Assembly (NCBI GenBank): GCA_009779835.1 | Contig: WRBD01000005.1 | Coordinates: forward strand, 29,379 to 93,378 | Length of the DNA: 64,000 nucleotides | Reading direction: 5' to 3' | From: Defluviitaleaceae bacterium | Lineage (GTDB): Bacteria; Bacillota; Clostridia; Lachnospirales; WQUN01 | Shown here: positions 25,940 to 35,918 of the stretch, one piece after another | Layout of the letters: each line of letters begins with the position of its first letter | Numbering within the stretch: the first letter of the stretch is position 1 | Position numbers and translations under genes: made by a program | Notes under the pieces: model-generated | The model's input: only the letters and a program-made list of their open reading frames with translations | Databases searched by the model: none | Told to the model about the DNA's origin: nothing

Positions 25940-26791
25940 ATGAAGAAATGGTTTTTGTCTTTTGCAGTGATGGCACTTGCGCTGTCTGTTATGCTTTCAA
26001 CGGTAGCCTTTGCCAGTGAGCCAAGAGATAGCGGAAGGATAACAGCAAAGGTGGATGGCGTGCCGACATTAGTAGGTACGCAAGCTGACAGAACTGAACT
26101 TTTGGCACGCATCGTATATGCAGAGGCTCGTTTTGGTGAAACTGATCCATCCGTAGATGGTACTGATGTTGCCACAAACCGGTATTGGGCGACGGATGAA
26201 GTAATGAATCTTTTTAAAGCTGCAATTAATGCTGCCAAAGTCGCAGTTACAAACATACCGGTAGCACCCGGGGTAGAATTCGATATAACCATAGGAATTG
26301 AAGGCAACACAGGCTTTGCAGGAATGATAATGCAACTTGGCTTCCCAACAGAAATTGAAGTAAGAGGCTTTAGTGATTTTAGCGATGACTATGACCCCCT
26401 TGCCGGTGGTAATTTTAATGAAGGTCTTGACTTTGATGCCGGTTTTACCGCACCGATAAATGATGCCGGTGGAATTGAAATAGCCAGAACAGCTGACGGA
26501 TACAACTTTTTACACACTGGCTGGGCAGGCAGAACCGAAGATTTTGAAGGAAACGGTAATTTGTTTACCTTTACAGTACGCGTAGCATCCGGCACCACAC
26601 CAGGGTTTTTGAATAAACCGATTACAATAGCTATTGCTAATGCAATACCCCCACACAATGAAAACCCCACGGGTGCAGATATGGTACCGTTGCGCATAGA
26701 ACTTCCTTGCGGAACAGTTGGCGGTGGTCTTGTTGCTGGTGCAATTGGTCAAATTGGTCACATTACAGTAGTAGCACCAACCACACCTTAA
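25940..26791 (+). CDS. Exported cohesin-like protein, paralog A
   Basis: A 283-residue secreted protein. Residues 1-26 form a signal peptide. Residues ~70-110 contain DPSVDGTDVATNRYWATDEV, a FIVAR-like helical segment. Residues ~115-280 look like a cohesin-type sandwich (EFDITIGIEGNTGFAGMIMQL ... GNLFTFTVRV ... GQIGHITVV). There is no anchor, so it is free or held by partners. The same layout is found in the protein at 52770. It lies 25 bases after the SLH-cohesin gene, with a TAAGGAG site and a terminator behind it, so the two are one operon. Confidence 0.65.
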   Translation: MKKWFLSFAVMALALSVMLSTVAFASEPRDSGRITAKVDGVPTLVGTQADRTELLARIVYAEARFGETDPSVDGTDVATNRYWATDEVMNLFKAAINAAKVAVTNIPVAPGVEFDITIGIEGNTGFAGMIMQLGFPTEIEVRGFSDFSDDYDPLAGGNFNEGLDFDAGFTAPINDAGGIEIARTADGYNFLHTGWAGRTEDFEGNGNLFTFTVRVASGTTPGFLNKPITIAIANAIPPHNENPTGADMVPLRIELPCGTVGGGLVAGAIGQIGHITVVAPTTP

Positions 26792-26812
26792 TAAAAAACC
26801 GATAAATATAAA

Positions 26813-26860
26813 AAAGAGCTGTTGCTAAACTGCTAAAAGCAGTAAGTAACAGCTTTTTTT
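26813..26860 (+). terminator. Intrinsic terminator
   Basis: AGCTGTTGCTAAACTGC, TAAAA loop, GCAGTAAGTAACAGCT, then seven T. Closes the cohesin operon. Confidence 0.85.
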
Positions 26861-26925
26861 GTGAGAAACTAATGATATAAAGAAAAAGACCTCCACGAAC
26901 CCCTCGGAAGCCTTGTATTGTGCTC

Positions 26926-26998
26926 TGCGCTTGGCACGAATCGAACGTGCGACCTACCGCTTAGGAGGCGGTTGCTCTATCCCCTGAGCTACAAACGC
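26926..26998 (-). tRNA. tRNA-Arg (anticodon CCT)
   Basis: A 73-base cloverleaf on the minus strand. The acceptor stem is GCGTTTG/CAAGCGC (one G-U pair) with discriminator A. The D-arm is GCTC-AGGGGATA-GAGC, the anticodon stem is ACCGC/GCGGT around the loop CTCCTAA, and the T-arm is GCACG-TTCGATT-CGTGC. The loop gives anticodon CCT, reading AGG. CCA is not encoded. Confidence 0.93.
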
Positions 26999-27205
26999 GA
27001 GTTGTCTTTGGAATTGTGGATGCGATAAAAGCTAACTTTCGAAGGGAAGTATAGGTGATATAAAAGGGATTGTCAAGAATTCGGGCGTCTTAATTCACGG
27101 TAAACGTATGTGGCGAAAATCTATTTTTACCCCAGAAAGTTTTTTATTTATATTTACATACTTATAATGTATTATTTATCCATAAAAAAATCAATGAGGA
27201 AAGAA

Positions 27206-27964
27206 ATGAAAACAAGACAAGAAATCAAGGCAGAGGTAAAAGAGGCAATGAAGGCGCTACTCGACTGGGTTTATCCGCCCGTTTGCATATCCTGCCGTAC
27301 TTTGTTGCCATTGAACGAATCACGGCGGTTTATCTGCGAGCCATGCGAAAATCTTTTTGAGCCAATAATTACGCCGTTTTGTGAAAAATGCGGCGCGCCA
27401 ACGCAAGTGGAATCAAAGCATTGCGCTTCGTGTTTCGGAAAAAATTTTATTTTCGAGCAGAATCGTGCTGCTTTTACATACGACGAATTAATTCGCGACC
27501 TTCTTCATCAAATGAAATTTCATAATAAAAAACGTGTGGCACAAGGGCTTGGTTTGTTTTGGGCGATGCAGTTTTCACAAAAGGATTTGCAAGAAGATTT
27601 CACGCTTGTTCCAATGCCGATGCATCAAAAAAAACAGCGCGAACGCGGCTTTAACCAGGCAGAAATTCTTACCGCCGCGCTTTCAAAAAAACTTGGGTAT
27701 CCGATGGAAAATATTTTAATCCGCACCCACGATACTCCGCCACAAGCCGGGCTTCATCCTTCGCAGCGCGCAGAAAATGTGAAAGATGTTTTCGCAATTC
27801 GCAAAAATGAAATCGTCGAAGGAAAAAAAATTATTTTGACAGACGACATTTTTACAACGGGCTCAAGCTTGAATGAATGCGCAAAAACCTTGAAAAATGC
27901 GGGCGCATCAAAAATTTTATGTATGACTTTAGCCATTGCAGTAAAAAATACTAACAAACACTAA
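27206..27964 (+). CDS. comF: ComF family protein (phosphoribosyltransferase-like)
   Basis: A 252-residue protein. The N-terminal ~75 residues hold four Cys pairs of a zinc ribbon (CISC, CEPC, CEKC, CASC), and the C-terminal half is a type I PRTase fold with the PRPP loop IILTDDIFTTGSS. ComF acts in DNA uptake in naturally competent bacteria and is also found in non-competent ones. ATG 27206 follows GAGGA; upstream in-frame ATGs would add a hydrophobic Tyr/Ile-rich lead without a ribosome site. It precedes the flagellar locus, as yvyF/comF-flgM neighbours do in Bacillus. Confidence 0.85.
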   Translation: MKTRQEIKAEVKEAMKALLDWVYPPVCISCRTLLPLNESRRFICEPCENLFEPIITPFCEKCGAPTQVESKHCASCFGKNFIFEQNRAAFTYDELIRDLLHQMKFHNKKRVAQGLGLFWAMQFSQKDLQEDFTLVPMPMHQKKQRERGFNQAEILTAALSKKLGYPMENILIRTHDTPPQAGLHPSQRAENVKDVFAIRKNEIVEGKKIILTDDIFTTGSSLNECAKTLKNAGASKILCMTLAIAVKNTNKH

Positions 27965-28029
27965 TTATATTTTACCAAAATGCCGATATATAAATTGAAG
28001 AACAGAAGTTGAGAAAGGAGGGCCGTAAA

Positions 28030-28302
28030 ATGGACATGAGAATTTCAAGCGTATACAATGCCTACAGTGTGCAAACGGGAAGGGAAACCGCCCAAGCAGC
28101 GCGGACGGAAAAAAAGCGCGCCAATGCCGATGAGGTGTCCCTATCGGCCCAAGCGGGAGACTACCAAGCCGCAAGGAACGCCGTAGCAAACGCACCTGAT
28201 ATTCGCGAAAACTTGGTAAGCAGCATACAAGAAATGCTTAACAGCGGAACGTACCGTGTAAGCGCGCAAGACGTTGCCGCGAGCATTTTCAAGGGATTGT
28301 AA
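28030..28302 (+). CDS. flgM: Anti-sigma-28 factor FlgM
   Basis: A 90-residue protein starting MDMRISSVYNAYSV, with the conserved DEVSLSAQAGDYQAAR segment and a C-terminal helix region (VSSIQEMLNSGTYRVSAQDVA) that binds SigD/FliA. It holds late flagellar transcription off until the hook is complete. ATG 28030 follows AAAGGAGG. Confidence 0.88.
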   Translation: MDMRISSVYNAYSVQTGRETAQAARTEKKRANADEVSLSAQAGDYQAARNAVANAPDIRENLVSSIQEMLNSGTYRVSAQDVAASIFKGL

Positions 28303-28372
28303 GTTTTAAACAAATACAAGGATGTTATAAAAAAGCTCTTGCGGACAGGTAAAACTGTTTGGAGGAGTTTTT

Positions 28373-28900
28373 GTGCTGGGAAGGTCGATTAGAATGGCTG
28401 GAATGATACACCAACTGGTTGACGTAATGAACGAACAAACAGAGCGTCATACAGAGCTTTATGGGCTTTCGCTGGAAGAAAAGGATGCAATAATCAAAAA
28501 CGATATAGATACCTTGCAGAATCTTGTAAATTTAAAAAATATGGTAATCTCGCAGAACAGCCGTTTGGAGAAACAGCGCATTTCTCTTGTAAACGACATC
28601 GCAGAGGTAATGGGTCATAAGAGCAAAGACCTCTCGCTGGCGGACGTAATAGAAATGCTGAAAGAGCAACCAAACGACCAAGAGATTCTACGGGAATCGG
28701 GAACAAAACTGAAAGAAGCTGTTAACAAGTTGAAAGAAGTCAATGATATAAATAAATCTCTGCTGGAAAGTTCAATCGAATTCGTGGAATACTCGCTGAA
28801 CGCCCTGCGCTCGACCATAGAGCCGGAGCTGCCCGAGTATCCGACACGCCTTCCGCACGCCAACAACGGCGGCGCGGGAACATTTAACACTACCAGTTAG
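28373..28900 (+). CDS. flgN: Flagellar chaperone FlgN
   Basis: A 175-residue, mostly helical protein with coiled-coil tendency at ~15-75 and ~105-145. It sits between flgM and flgK, the standard place of FlgN, the export chaperone for the hook-filament junction proteins FlgK and FlgL. GTG 28373 is chosen because GGAGGAG lies 6-8 bases upstream; ATG 28394 is an alternative. Confidence 0.75.
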   Translation: MLGRSIRMAGMIHQLVDVMNEQTERHTELYGLSLEEKDAIIKNDIDTLQNLVNLKNMVISQNSRLEKQRISLVNDIAEVMGHKSKDLSLADVIEMLKEQPNDQEILRESGTKLKEAVNKLKEVNDINKSLLESSIEFVEYSLNALRSTIEPELPEYPTRLPHANNGGAGTFNTTS

Positions 28901-28908
28901 CGTAGCGT

Positions 28909-28930
28909 TGGGGCTTGGGGCGAAGCCCCA
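28909..28930 (+). repeat. Hairpin between flgN and flgK
   Basis: TGGGGCTT, 6-base loop, AAGCCCCA: a perfect 8-base stem right after the flgN stop and 28 bases before flgK. There is no T-run, so it may act as an RNA-stability or attenuation element. Similar GGGGC/GCCCC hairpins recur at 48-52 kb. Confidence 0.5.
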
Positions 28931-28958
28931 TTCAATTAAAAAAAAGGGGATTAAGACG

Positions 28959-31121
28959 ATGGGTTTTGGGGGATTATCAATTGCAACTACCGGTATTCGC
29001 GTCGCGCAAAGAAACCTTAACGTAACGGGGCATAACATTGCCAACGCCGAAATAGCGGGTTATTCACGTCAACGGATTGTTCAGGCTACCGCAACCAGCC
29101 GTTGCGCGGGGTTCAGTGCCGCGGGTAACCGTATGTTCGTCGGAATGGGTGCGCACTGGAGCGAAGTCCATCAAATCCGCAATGAATTTCTTGACATAAA
29201 TTTTCGCAACAATGTAAGCCAGCTTAACTTTTATTCAAAAAAAGTTGAAGCAGGTGTAGAGATTCAAACGCTTTTGGGAGAGCTTCAAGGCTCGTACCCA
29301 TTCCAAGCGGTACTTAATGATATTTGGATGTCCATTCAAGAACTTACTAATACGCCCGAAGGTTTGGCAAACCGTCATTTCTTTCTTGCCAATGCAAACA
29401 CATTTATAACGAAGGCACAGGATGTTTTTGACGGCCTTGTTAGATATCAAACAAATTTAGACCTTCAAATACGCGAAATGGTAAATGGGCGCAACGGGAT
29501 AAACGCAACAGTAGAGGCAATCGGCGAATTAAACCGTTTAATCCGTCTTAGCGAAGGTCACGGCGATAAAGCAAACGACTACCGTGACGAGCGTCACCGT
29601 CTTGTAGACCATCTTGCGACGATGATCCCCATAGACGTATGGCAGGGGCCGAACGGCGACGTGAATATAACATCTTTGGGGCATCATATTTTAACCGGAA
29701 CATCGCAATCACTGATGGGGTTGCGTTATATCTCAAACGATATGCCGTTTGTAGAGCCTGTTTTCACCACCTCGCCGGATATTCTTTCGTCGGGAACACC
29801 CCCGTCCGAATTTACTTCTTATTTAAACTATATCACTCCACTGCTTCCCGAATTAAACAACGATCGCGGAGGTTTGATCGCGCTTATTCAAGCAAGAGGA
29901 AATGCCCCCGCGAATCATCTTAGCGCGGATATTTTGCCGCCCATGCCCCCGCAAAGAATAATCGAACTTGCGGGAATAGTAAGCGATGCGTTTGCAGTTT
30001 ACCTTCCAGCGGGTTCTGCCGGGGATTTTAGCGAAAGATTAGCGGAAGTAATCTCCATCGTAAGCGCGGAACTGGCGGCCGCAATCGCCGCCGACCCTTC
30101 CGACCCTGCTGAAATAGCAAGACTTCAAACATTGAGGGAAAATCTTCTCGACGCGCAATCTCACTCGGAACGCGACAGGAATATTTTTATCCGGCGTCTT
30201 GTGAACACCCCCGCCGGAACATCTGCACACACCGATTTATTGATTGAAATAGACCGCGATTTTGCCGCGCAAATGCATAATCATCGTGCGCATGTGTGGT
30301 CATTGGAACACGCAATGATACCGCAGGTTCAAATGAATTTAGACAGAGTCGTAAACAGTGTTGTAACAATGATAAATGATGCTTTAACGGGCAACTTACG
30401 CGGCAAGGACGGAAATTTTCTTTTCTACCAAACAGACGATGACGGCAACCCCCTTCTTGCGTTTGATGAAAACGGCTTGCCCATCATTAACCCCTTCAAC
30501 GGTGAGCAAGAGAGAATTCCCATACGTCCATTGGATGGAAATATCCCGCCTCGTGAAGGTATTCCGCTATTTATCCGTGATGTGGACGTAAGAGAAAGAG
30601 AAGTACGAGAAAGAGAAGCTCCCGGCACATGGACTGCTACATGGCCGCTTTCTCAATTCGAAAACCCAAACCGCGTCGAAACCGTTTTCACAACAACCAA
30701 TATCCGCATAAACCCGGAATTTTTGTTGGACGGCGGTCATAATAATTTGGCTCTTTCCCTAAGCGGTGACCCGGGAGACACAAGACTTCTTAATGCACTT
30801 CAAAATATATGGGTGTCCAACGAAGGCCCGTACTCCGTTACAATAGGCGACCTGAACTTCAACATACAAGACGCGTACATTCGCTTGACAGGACAAATCG
30901 CAACGGAAACCGCCGCCGCCGCCTCAAAAGTGTCATCTCAGACAGTTAAGGTAGAACAAGCACATAATATGCGAATGGCTATAAAAGGCGTATCAATGGA
31001 CGAAGAAATGAGCGCGATGTTGCGTTTCCAATTTGCTTTCCAAGCCGCGTCACGCGCGTTTAATGTAATAGATTCCATGATTGACAGACTAATAAACGGC
31101 ACAGGCCGTGTCGGATTATAG
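28959..31121 (+). CDS. flgK: Flagellar hook-associated protein 1 (FlgK), copy 1
   Basis: A 720-residue FlgK. The N-terminal flagellar rod motif GLSIATTGIRVAQRNLNVTGHNIANAEIAGYSRQR and the C-terminal FQFAFQAASRAFNVIDSMIDRLI helix are typical. The family is usually 450-600 residues; the extra length is a variable region at ~280-480. FlgK forms the first hook-filament junction layer. ATG 28959 follows AAGGGGA. A second flgK starts 13 bases downstream. Confidence 0.9.
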   Translation: MGFGGLSIATTGIRVAQRNLNVTGHNIANAEIAGYSRQRIVQATATSRCAGFSAAGNRMFVGMGAHWSEVHQIRNEFLDINFRNNVSQLNFYSKKVEAGVEIQTLLGELQGSYPFQAVLNDIWMSIQELTNTPEGLANRHFFLANANTFITKAQDVFDGLVRYQTNLDLQIREMVNGRNGINATVEAIGELNRLIRLSEGHGDKANDYRDERHRLVDHLATMIPIDVWQGPNGDVNITSLGHHILTGTSQSLMGLRYISNDMPFVEPVFTTSPDILSSGTPPSEFTSYLNYITPLLPELNNDRGGLIALIQARGNAPANHLSADILPPMPPQRIIELAGIVSDAFAVYLPAGSAGDFSERLAEVISIVSAELAAAIAADPSDPAEIARLQTLRENLLDAQSHSERDRNIFIRRLVNTPAGTSAHTDLLIEIDRDFAAQMHNHRAHVWSLEHAMIPQVQMNLDRVVNSVVTMINDALTGNLRGKDGNFLFYQTDDDGNPLLAFDENGLPIINPFNGEQERIPIRPLDGNIPPREGIPLFIRDVDVREREVREREAPGTWTATWPLSQFENPNRVETVFTTTNIRINPEFLLDGGHNNLALSLSGDPGDTRLLNALQNIWVSNEGPYSVTIGDLNFNIQDAYIRLTGQIATETAAAASKVSSQTVKVEQAHNMRMAIKGVSMDEEMSAMLRFQFAFQAASRAFNVIDSMIDRLINGTGRVGL

Positions 31122-31134
31122 GGGGTGTTAAGAA

Positions 31135-34041
31135 ATGCGTACAGCGTTTTTCGGGTTACATGTTGCTACATCGGGTTTGCACACCGCGCGCGGAGCGTTA
31201 AATGTAACTTCGCATAATATAGCCAATGCGGAAATTCCCGGCTTTTCCCGCCAAGTTACACAAATGCAGGCAGGCCGCCCGCTTGCCGGCACAGGCAGAG
31301 GTATGTACGGAACGGGTTCGCAGGTTACCGGCGTAATTCAAATACGCGACCGCTTTCTTGATAAGAAATTTTGGAGCCAAAACGCGCTTGCGGGGCGGTT
31401 TACTTCGGTTAATCAGCATTTAACATTTGTTGAAACCGTGTTTAATAATGTAAGCGACGTGGGCGTTATGAAAACCTTTAATCGTTTTTTCTCCACAACT
31501 CAAGATTTAACAACGCGTGCGCATGAGTTAACCTTCCGCACGAATGTTATAACAACCGCGAGTTCGTTAACGGAGCAGATTCGGCAGAACGCCGCTTCGT
31601 TGCAACGTCAGCAACGCGATTTAAACATGGAATTTGCAGACGTAGTTACAACAATAAACAGTCTTGGCAATCAATTGGCAGATATTAACCGTCAAATTCA
31701 TTTATTTGAACGCAACGGCGACAACGCGAACGATTTGCGCGACCAACGCGCTTTACTTATTGACCAGCTTTCCGAACTTGTTAACATAGAAGTTGACGAG
31801 CGTGATTTTTCGCGTCCGGGCGTGCAACACGACCGTCGCCTTTCCATATTGATAAACGGTCAAATGTTTGTAGACCACACACACGTGAATCTTTTACAGC
31901 TCGTACCGAGAGATAACCCATATATAGAGAATTCCGGCACGAAACGCAACGAAATGGATGTACCCGGTCTTTACGATATATTTTTTGCGAATACGGGTTC
32001 GCGTTTCGATATTCACAGCCCAACATTGGGCGGAGTGTTGCGCGGAATAGTTGATGTCCGCGACGGAAACGGCGGACAACAGACCGCACCTCCGACACTA
32101 ACCGGGCGGTTTATGATACAAGCACAGCTTAGTGCTTTGAATAGAACAACAAACTTCCTAAACGGTATTGAAGCAAGACTTCTTGCTCTTGCAAGCCCCT
32201 CAGAAATGCCCGCGTGGGTTGCCTCGTGCGATGCCGCATTTGCCGCGATTGAAGGCACTTCTCCCACAAACCCCGTAAGAAACACGACACAAGCCAACGC
32301 ATGGTTAACGGAGCTTCTTGCGATTCAAACACAGCGCGAAGGTTATCACGCAACAATTGCGTCTACACGTGGCGCGCTTACGACAACCATAGGGTTAGCC
32401 GGTATACGCGCAACAATAGGCGTGAAGTTTTTGAATGACAACCCCGGATTCAATGATTTACTTAACAATATCCAATCCGTTTTAGATGAAATTTCAAATG
32501 ACGAATTTGATTTAGATACCTTTAACTTGGATGCTTTTACGTCCAGATTGGAGGATGCAATCCGCAATTTGCATACCGCGCTTGATAATCACCCCGATTT
32601 TGTAAATCAAAATTTACTTAACACTCTTAGCAGCCGTGCAGACAACTTGAGCAACTTGGTCGTGCCTTTGCGCACCGCTTTAAACAATTTAGAAACCCTT
32701 AACCCCGACCCAAATCTTGATGCAACCATTACAACTGTAATTAATGCAATTGACCAGTTAAACACCGCAGTTACAAATATTGCCGAAATTACAACCTTCG
32801 CAGACCGCTTGAAGGTTCAGCTTGATTGGGCAGTTAGCAACGTGCAGGTTATGATTAACTCAATTGAACGAAGAATCTACGAAATTGAAAACGGAATCAG
32901 TGCAGGCAATGTCGAAGAGTATGCAGACCTTCTACTGCTTTTACAAAACGAGATTGTTGCGTTGCGCAACATTGCAGAAGCATTGGAAACTATGCCTTCT
33001 CCCAGTGTTTATGATGATGAAGCCGTTCTGACAGCCTTTATTAACGGCTTGCTGGATGATTTAAACGGCAACGAGGGAATTACCCGCTTCATTGAAATTC
33101 TTGAAGATATAGCTGATGCTCCTATACCCGACGGCAGGTCAATTCCCGGTGTTCCTACAACAACTTTCAAAGGAATACCATTCTATATGAACCAGCTTAA
33201 CGAACTTGTACGCACATTTGCCCGCGCAATAAATGAAGGGCGCAACCGCGACGGAAATATGATTCCGCCTACCGTGATTGGACGAGACGCAAACGGCACG
33301 AATATTTATTCAACCCCGGTGGGGCATATATTTGGCTTTGACGCAAACGGCGAAAACAGAAGTGCCTTGTTCTTCACATTTGAAGACCATTTGGGCAACC
33401 CGGCGGTTTTAGATGATGATGACCCGTTCAGAAGCCTTCGTATGTGGATAATGTCCGAGACGGATGCGGACGGACGACCCACGGGTGTTCCGCAGCGTGA
33501 CGCAAACGGCAATTTTGTCACGGTTTCAGACCCAAACCCTCCTGTTTGGGTAGACCCGGACACTGGCGAAGTTGTTTCGCTTGTTGCGCCGGATTCCACG
33601 GGCCACCCGATGTTCACCATTGATTACAGCCAATTTAACGCGATGAATTTCATTGTAAACCCCGACCTTGTGGGCAACCCAAGCTTGCTTGCTGCTTCAA
33701 GCAACCAAAATATCGGTATGGCAAATAACGATATAATTCACGGTTTTGCTGCGGTGAATTTCAATGTTAATCTGTTCCGTGAAGGCAGGCTAATCGACTT
33801 TATCATAGCAACAAGTTCTCACCTTGGAGTTGATAACCATCAGGCAAAATTATTTAGCCACAGTTATTCGGAAATAACAACCCAAACGCATAATCACCGT
33901 TTATCTGTAAAAAGCGTTGACACCGAAGAAGAAATGATGAACCTTGTAAGATTCCAAAGTATGTTTATCGCAACATCGAAACTAATCAACGTTTTAGACA
34001 CCGTTTATGACACTCTAATCAATCGGCTTGGTAATTTTTAA
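31135..34041 (+). CDS. flgK: FlgK paralog, enlarged (copy 2)
   Basis: A 968-residue FlgK-like protein. Termini are conserved (GLHVATSGLHTARGALNVTSHNIANAEIPGFSRQ at the start, VRFQSMFIATSKLINVLDTVYDTLI at the end). The middle (~330-690) is a large, mostly helical insertion rich in Asn, Asp and Leu, with heptad-like stretches. Tandem with copy 1 and likely from an old duplication. Both could occupy the junction, or copy 2 could cap a second kind of filament. Confidence 0.85.
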   Translation: MRTAFFGLHVATSGLHTARGALNVTSHNIANAEIPGFSRQVTQMQAGRPLAGTGRGMYGTGSQVTGVIQIRDRFLDKKFWSQNALAGRFTSVNQHLTFVETVFNNVSDVGVMKTFNRFFSTTQDLTTRAHELTFRTNVITTASSLTEQIRQNAASLQRQQRDLNMEFADVVTTINSLGNQLADINRQIHLFERNGDNANDLRDQRALLIDQLSELVNIEVDERDFSRPGVQHDRRLSILINGQMFVDHTHVNLLQLVPRDNPYIENSGTKRNEMDVPGLYDIFFANTGSRFDIHSPTLGGVLRGIVDVRDGNGGQQTAPPTLTGRFMIQAQLSALNRTTNFLNGIEARLLALASPSEMPAWVASCDAAFAAIEGTSPTNPVRNTTQANAWLTELLAIQTQREGYHATIASTRGALTTTIGLAGIRATIGVKFLNDNPGFNDLLNNIQSVLDEISNDEFDLDTFNLDAFTSRLEDAIRNLHTALDNHPDFVNQNLLNTLSSRADNLSNLVVPLRTALNNLETLNPDPNLDATITTVINAIDQLNTAVTNIAEITTFADRLKVQLDWAVSNVQVMINSIERRIYEIENGISAGNVEEYADLLLLLQNEIVALRNIAEALETMPSPSVYDDEAVLTAFINGLLDDLNGNEGITRFIEILEDIADAPIPDGRSIPGVPTTTFKGIPFYMNQLNELVRTFARAINEGRNRDGNMIPPTVIGRDANGTNIYSTPVGHIFGFDANGENRSALFFTFEDHLGNPAVLDDDDPFRSLRMWIMSETDADGRPTGVPQRDANGNFVTVSDPNPPVWVDPDTGEVVSLVAPDSTGHPMFTIDYSQFNAMNFIVNPDLVGNPSLLAASSNQNIGMANNDIIHGFAAVNFNVNLFREGRLIDFIIATSSHLGVDNHQAKLFSHSYSEITTQTHNHRLSVKSVDTEEEMMNLVRFQSMFIATSKLINVLDTVYDTLINRLGNF

Positions 34042-34059
34042 AAAAGGGGCTAACAAAAA

Positions 34060-35877
34060 ATGATGCGTTTAACAAATGTAATGATGGCGAACACTAGCCT
34101 TATGCATATCAACCGCAACATGCGGAACCTAGATAAGATTGTCAGGTCGATTGAATCAGGCCAGCGAATTCAGCGGCCTTCCGATGACCCGATTATTGCA
34201 AGCCGCGCTTTGATGTTCCGTTCAAATGTGCAGGAAAACAAGCAATTCCAACGTAATGTTGACCAAGGAATTGCGTGGATGAATGTTACTGAATCAACGT
34301 TTAACAATGTAAATCGTGAGATTATTTATGAGATGCGCAATTTGGCTGTGCAGGGCGCAAACATGACTAATAACCTGGAACCTATGCAGGCTATTATCAG
34401 GCAAATGAAGTCCATGTTTAATCAAATTGGAGACGAAATGAACGCATCTTTCGGCGGGAATTATTTGTTATCCGGCTTCCGCACGGATGAACCGCCTGTT
34501 TTTACACAAGTTAATAACCGCAGTTTTGTTATAACGCAAAATTTTTCTTTGTCGGATATTTCGCGGGAATCTTCGTTCCAGAGGCTTATCAACTCCGAGG
34601 GGCTTGCCGAACCTGTTACACACAAAATTAATGTGTTAAAGCTTGCTTACAACGGGCTTGATGCAGTTCCCGTAGTTCCCGGCTTTGAAATACGAAGCAT
34701 AAGCAATATGGAACGCGGCGCGTATGAGCCTGACGCAACCGGCGCAAGCGGTTTGCCGCTTATGCATTATATCCCCGAAACGGGAGAGCTTGTTATGCAT
34801 CGAATCACAGCCGAAAATTTCCCTCGTGAGGGCGTTAGTGTAACGTATCAAAAAACGGGCTTTGGTGCGGGCGATATTAACCCGATGGTTTATTTCACAG
34901 GCCGCGAAATCGTTAACACAGGCACCGCGCACATTCCGGCGGGAACACAGCTTGTTTATAATATTACGCAGAATTTTAACCGCGAAGCAAGTATAGGTAC
35001 TACTATTTTGGGCGGCGTGCCTATGCTCCAGTTTGAATTGGCGCACACGGCATATGCCAACCGTAATAATTCCAATAATTTGCGCGATTCTTTGCCGCCC
35101 GGCGCGGTTATTGACCCAACCGGAACAATTGTAAGCATTCCCCAGCGCGTTTTTGCATCAGACTCAAATATTTCCGTTACCTACGCCGTTTCCATGAACA
35201 GCCCAATCATTCGCCAAAACGGCGGCCCCTTGATTCATATTAAACAGGATACCCGTGTGCAGGGTGTTGAGTTGGTTCGCGCTACAAACTTGGACGGCAG
35301 AGCCCTTCCCCTTGACCAAATTGAACTTAACCGCGCTTTTGATATGCTTAACCAAGATATTCAATACGAAGTTGCGCCGCGTACTTTGCTTACCGTAAAC
35401 TCTCTTTCAAAAAATGTTCTTACGGATAAAATGTTCTCGGATTTCAGGCGCTTTTTTGAATTCGCAGAGTCGCTTCACATTTCCAACGCTGCCGACCTTG
35501 AGCAGCATTTCCGCAGCCGGGGTTTTACAGAAGATGCAATCGTTACGGAAGTTGCGAAGCAAATTTCTGAAGAAACCCAAAAAGCAACCGATGCGTTGCA
35601 CGGAATGTTTAACAATATACTGTTCCTTATCGACCGCCACGCTGAAAATTCCACACGTGAACAAACCCTTCTTGGTGCAAGAATGGTTCGGATAGAACTT
35701 GTACAAAACCGCTTGGAGCAAGACGAAGTAAGCTACAATCAACTAACCAGCAACAACGAAGACACCGACCTTATTCTTGCTACGATAAGACGTATGTCTG
35801 CGCAGGCTTTGTTTACTGCGTCGATAATGGCGAACGCCGGTGTAATACAGATGTCCCTGGCGAACTTCCTGAGATAA
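34060..35877 (+). CDS. flgL: Flagellar hook-associated protein 3 (FlgL), copy 1
   Basis: A 605-residue FlgL. The N-terminal flagellin-like helix has MRLTNVMMANTSLMHINRNMRNLDKI and the signature QRIQRPSDDPIIASRAL; the C-terminal helix ends in MSLANFLR. Typical FlgL is 300-500 residues, so the middle (~170-440) is expanded. FlgL joins FlgK to the filament. It starts ATGATG; either Met could serve. Confidence 0.88.
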   Translation: MMRLTNVMMANTSLMHINRNMRNLDKIVRSIESGQRIQRPSDDPIIASRALMFRSNVQENKQFQRNVDQGIAWMNVTESTFNNVNREIIYEMRNLAVQGANMTNNLEPMQAIIRQMKSMFNQIGDEMNASFGGNYLLSGFRTDEPPVFTQVNNRSFVITQNFSLSDISRESSFQRLINSEGLAEPVTHKINVLKLAYNGLDAVPVVPGFEIRSISNMERGAYEPDATGASGLPLMHYIPETGELVMHRITAENFPREGVSVTYQKTGFGAGDINPMVYFTGREIVNTGTAHIPAGTQLVYNITQNFNREASIGTTILGGVPMLQFELAHTAYANRNNSNNLRDSLPPGAVIDPTGTIVSIPQRVFASDSNISVTYAVSMNSPIIRQNGGPLIHIKQDTRVQGVELVRATNLDGRALPLDQIELNRAFDMLNQDIQYEVAPRTLLTVNSLSKNVLTDKMFSDFRRFFEFAESLHISNAADLEQHFRSRGFTEDAIVTEVAKQISEETQKATDALHGMFNNILFLIDRHAENSTREQTLLGARMVRIELVQNRLEQDEVSYNQLTSNNEDTDLILATIRRMSAQALFTASIMANAGVIQMSLANFLR

Positions 35878-35918
35878 AAAACAGTGATGTCGCCGGTAAA
35901 TTTTTTGAGGTGATAAAA

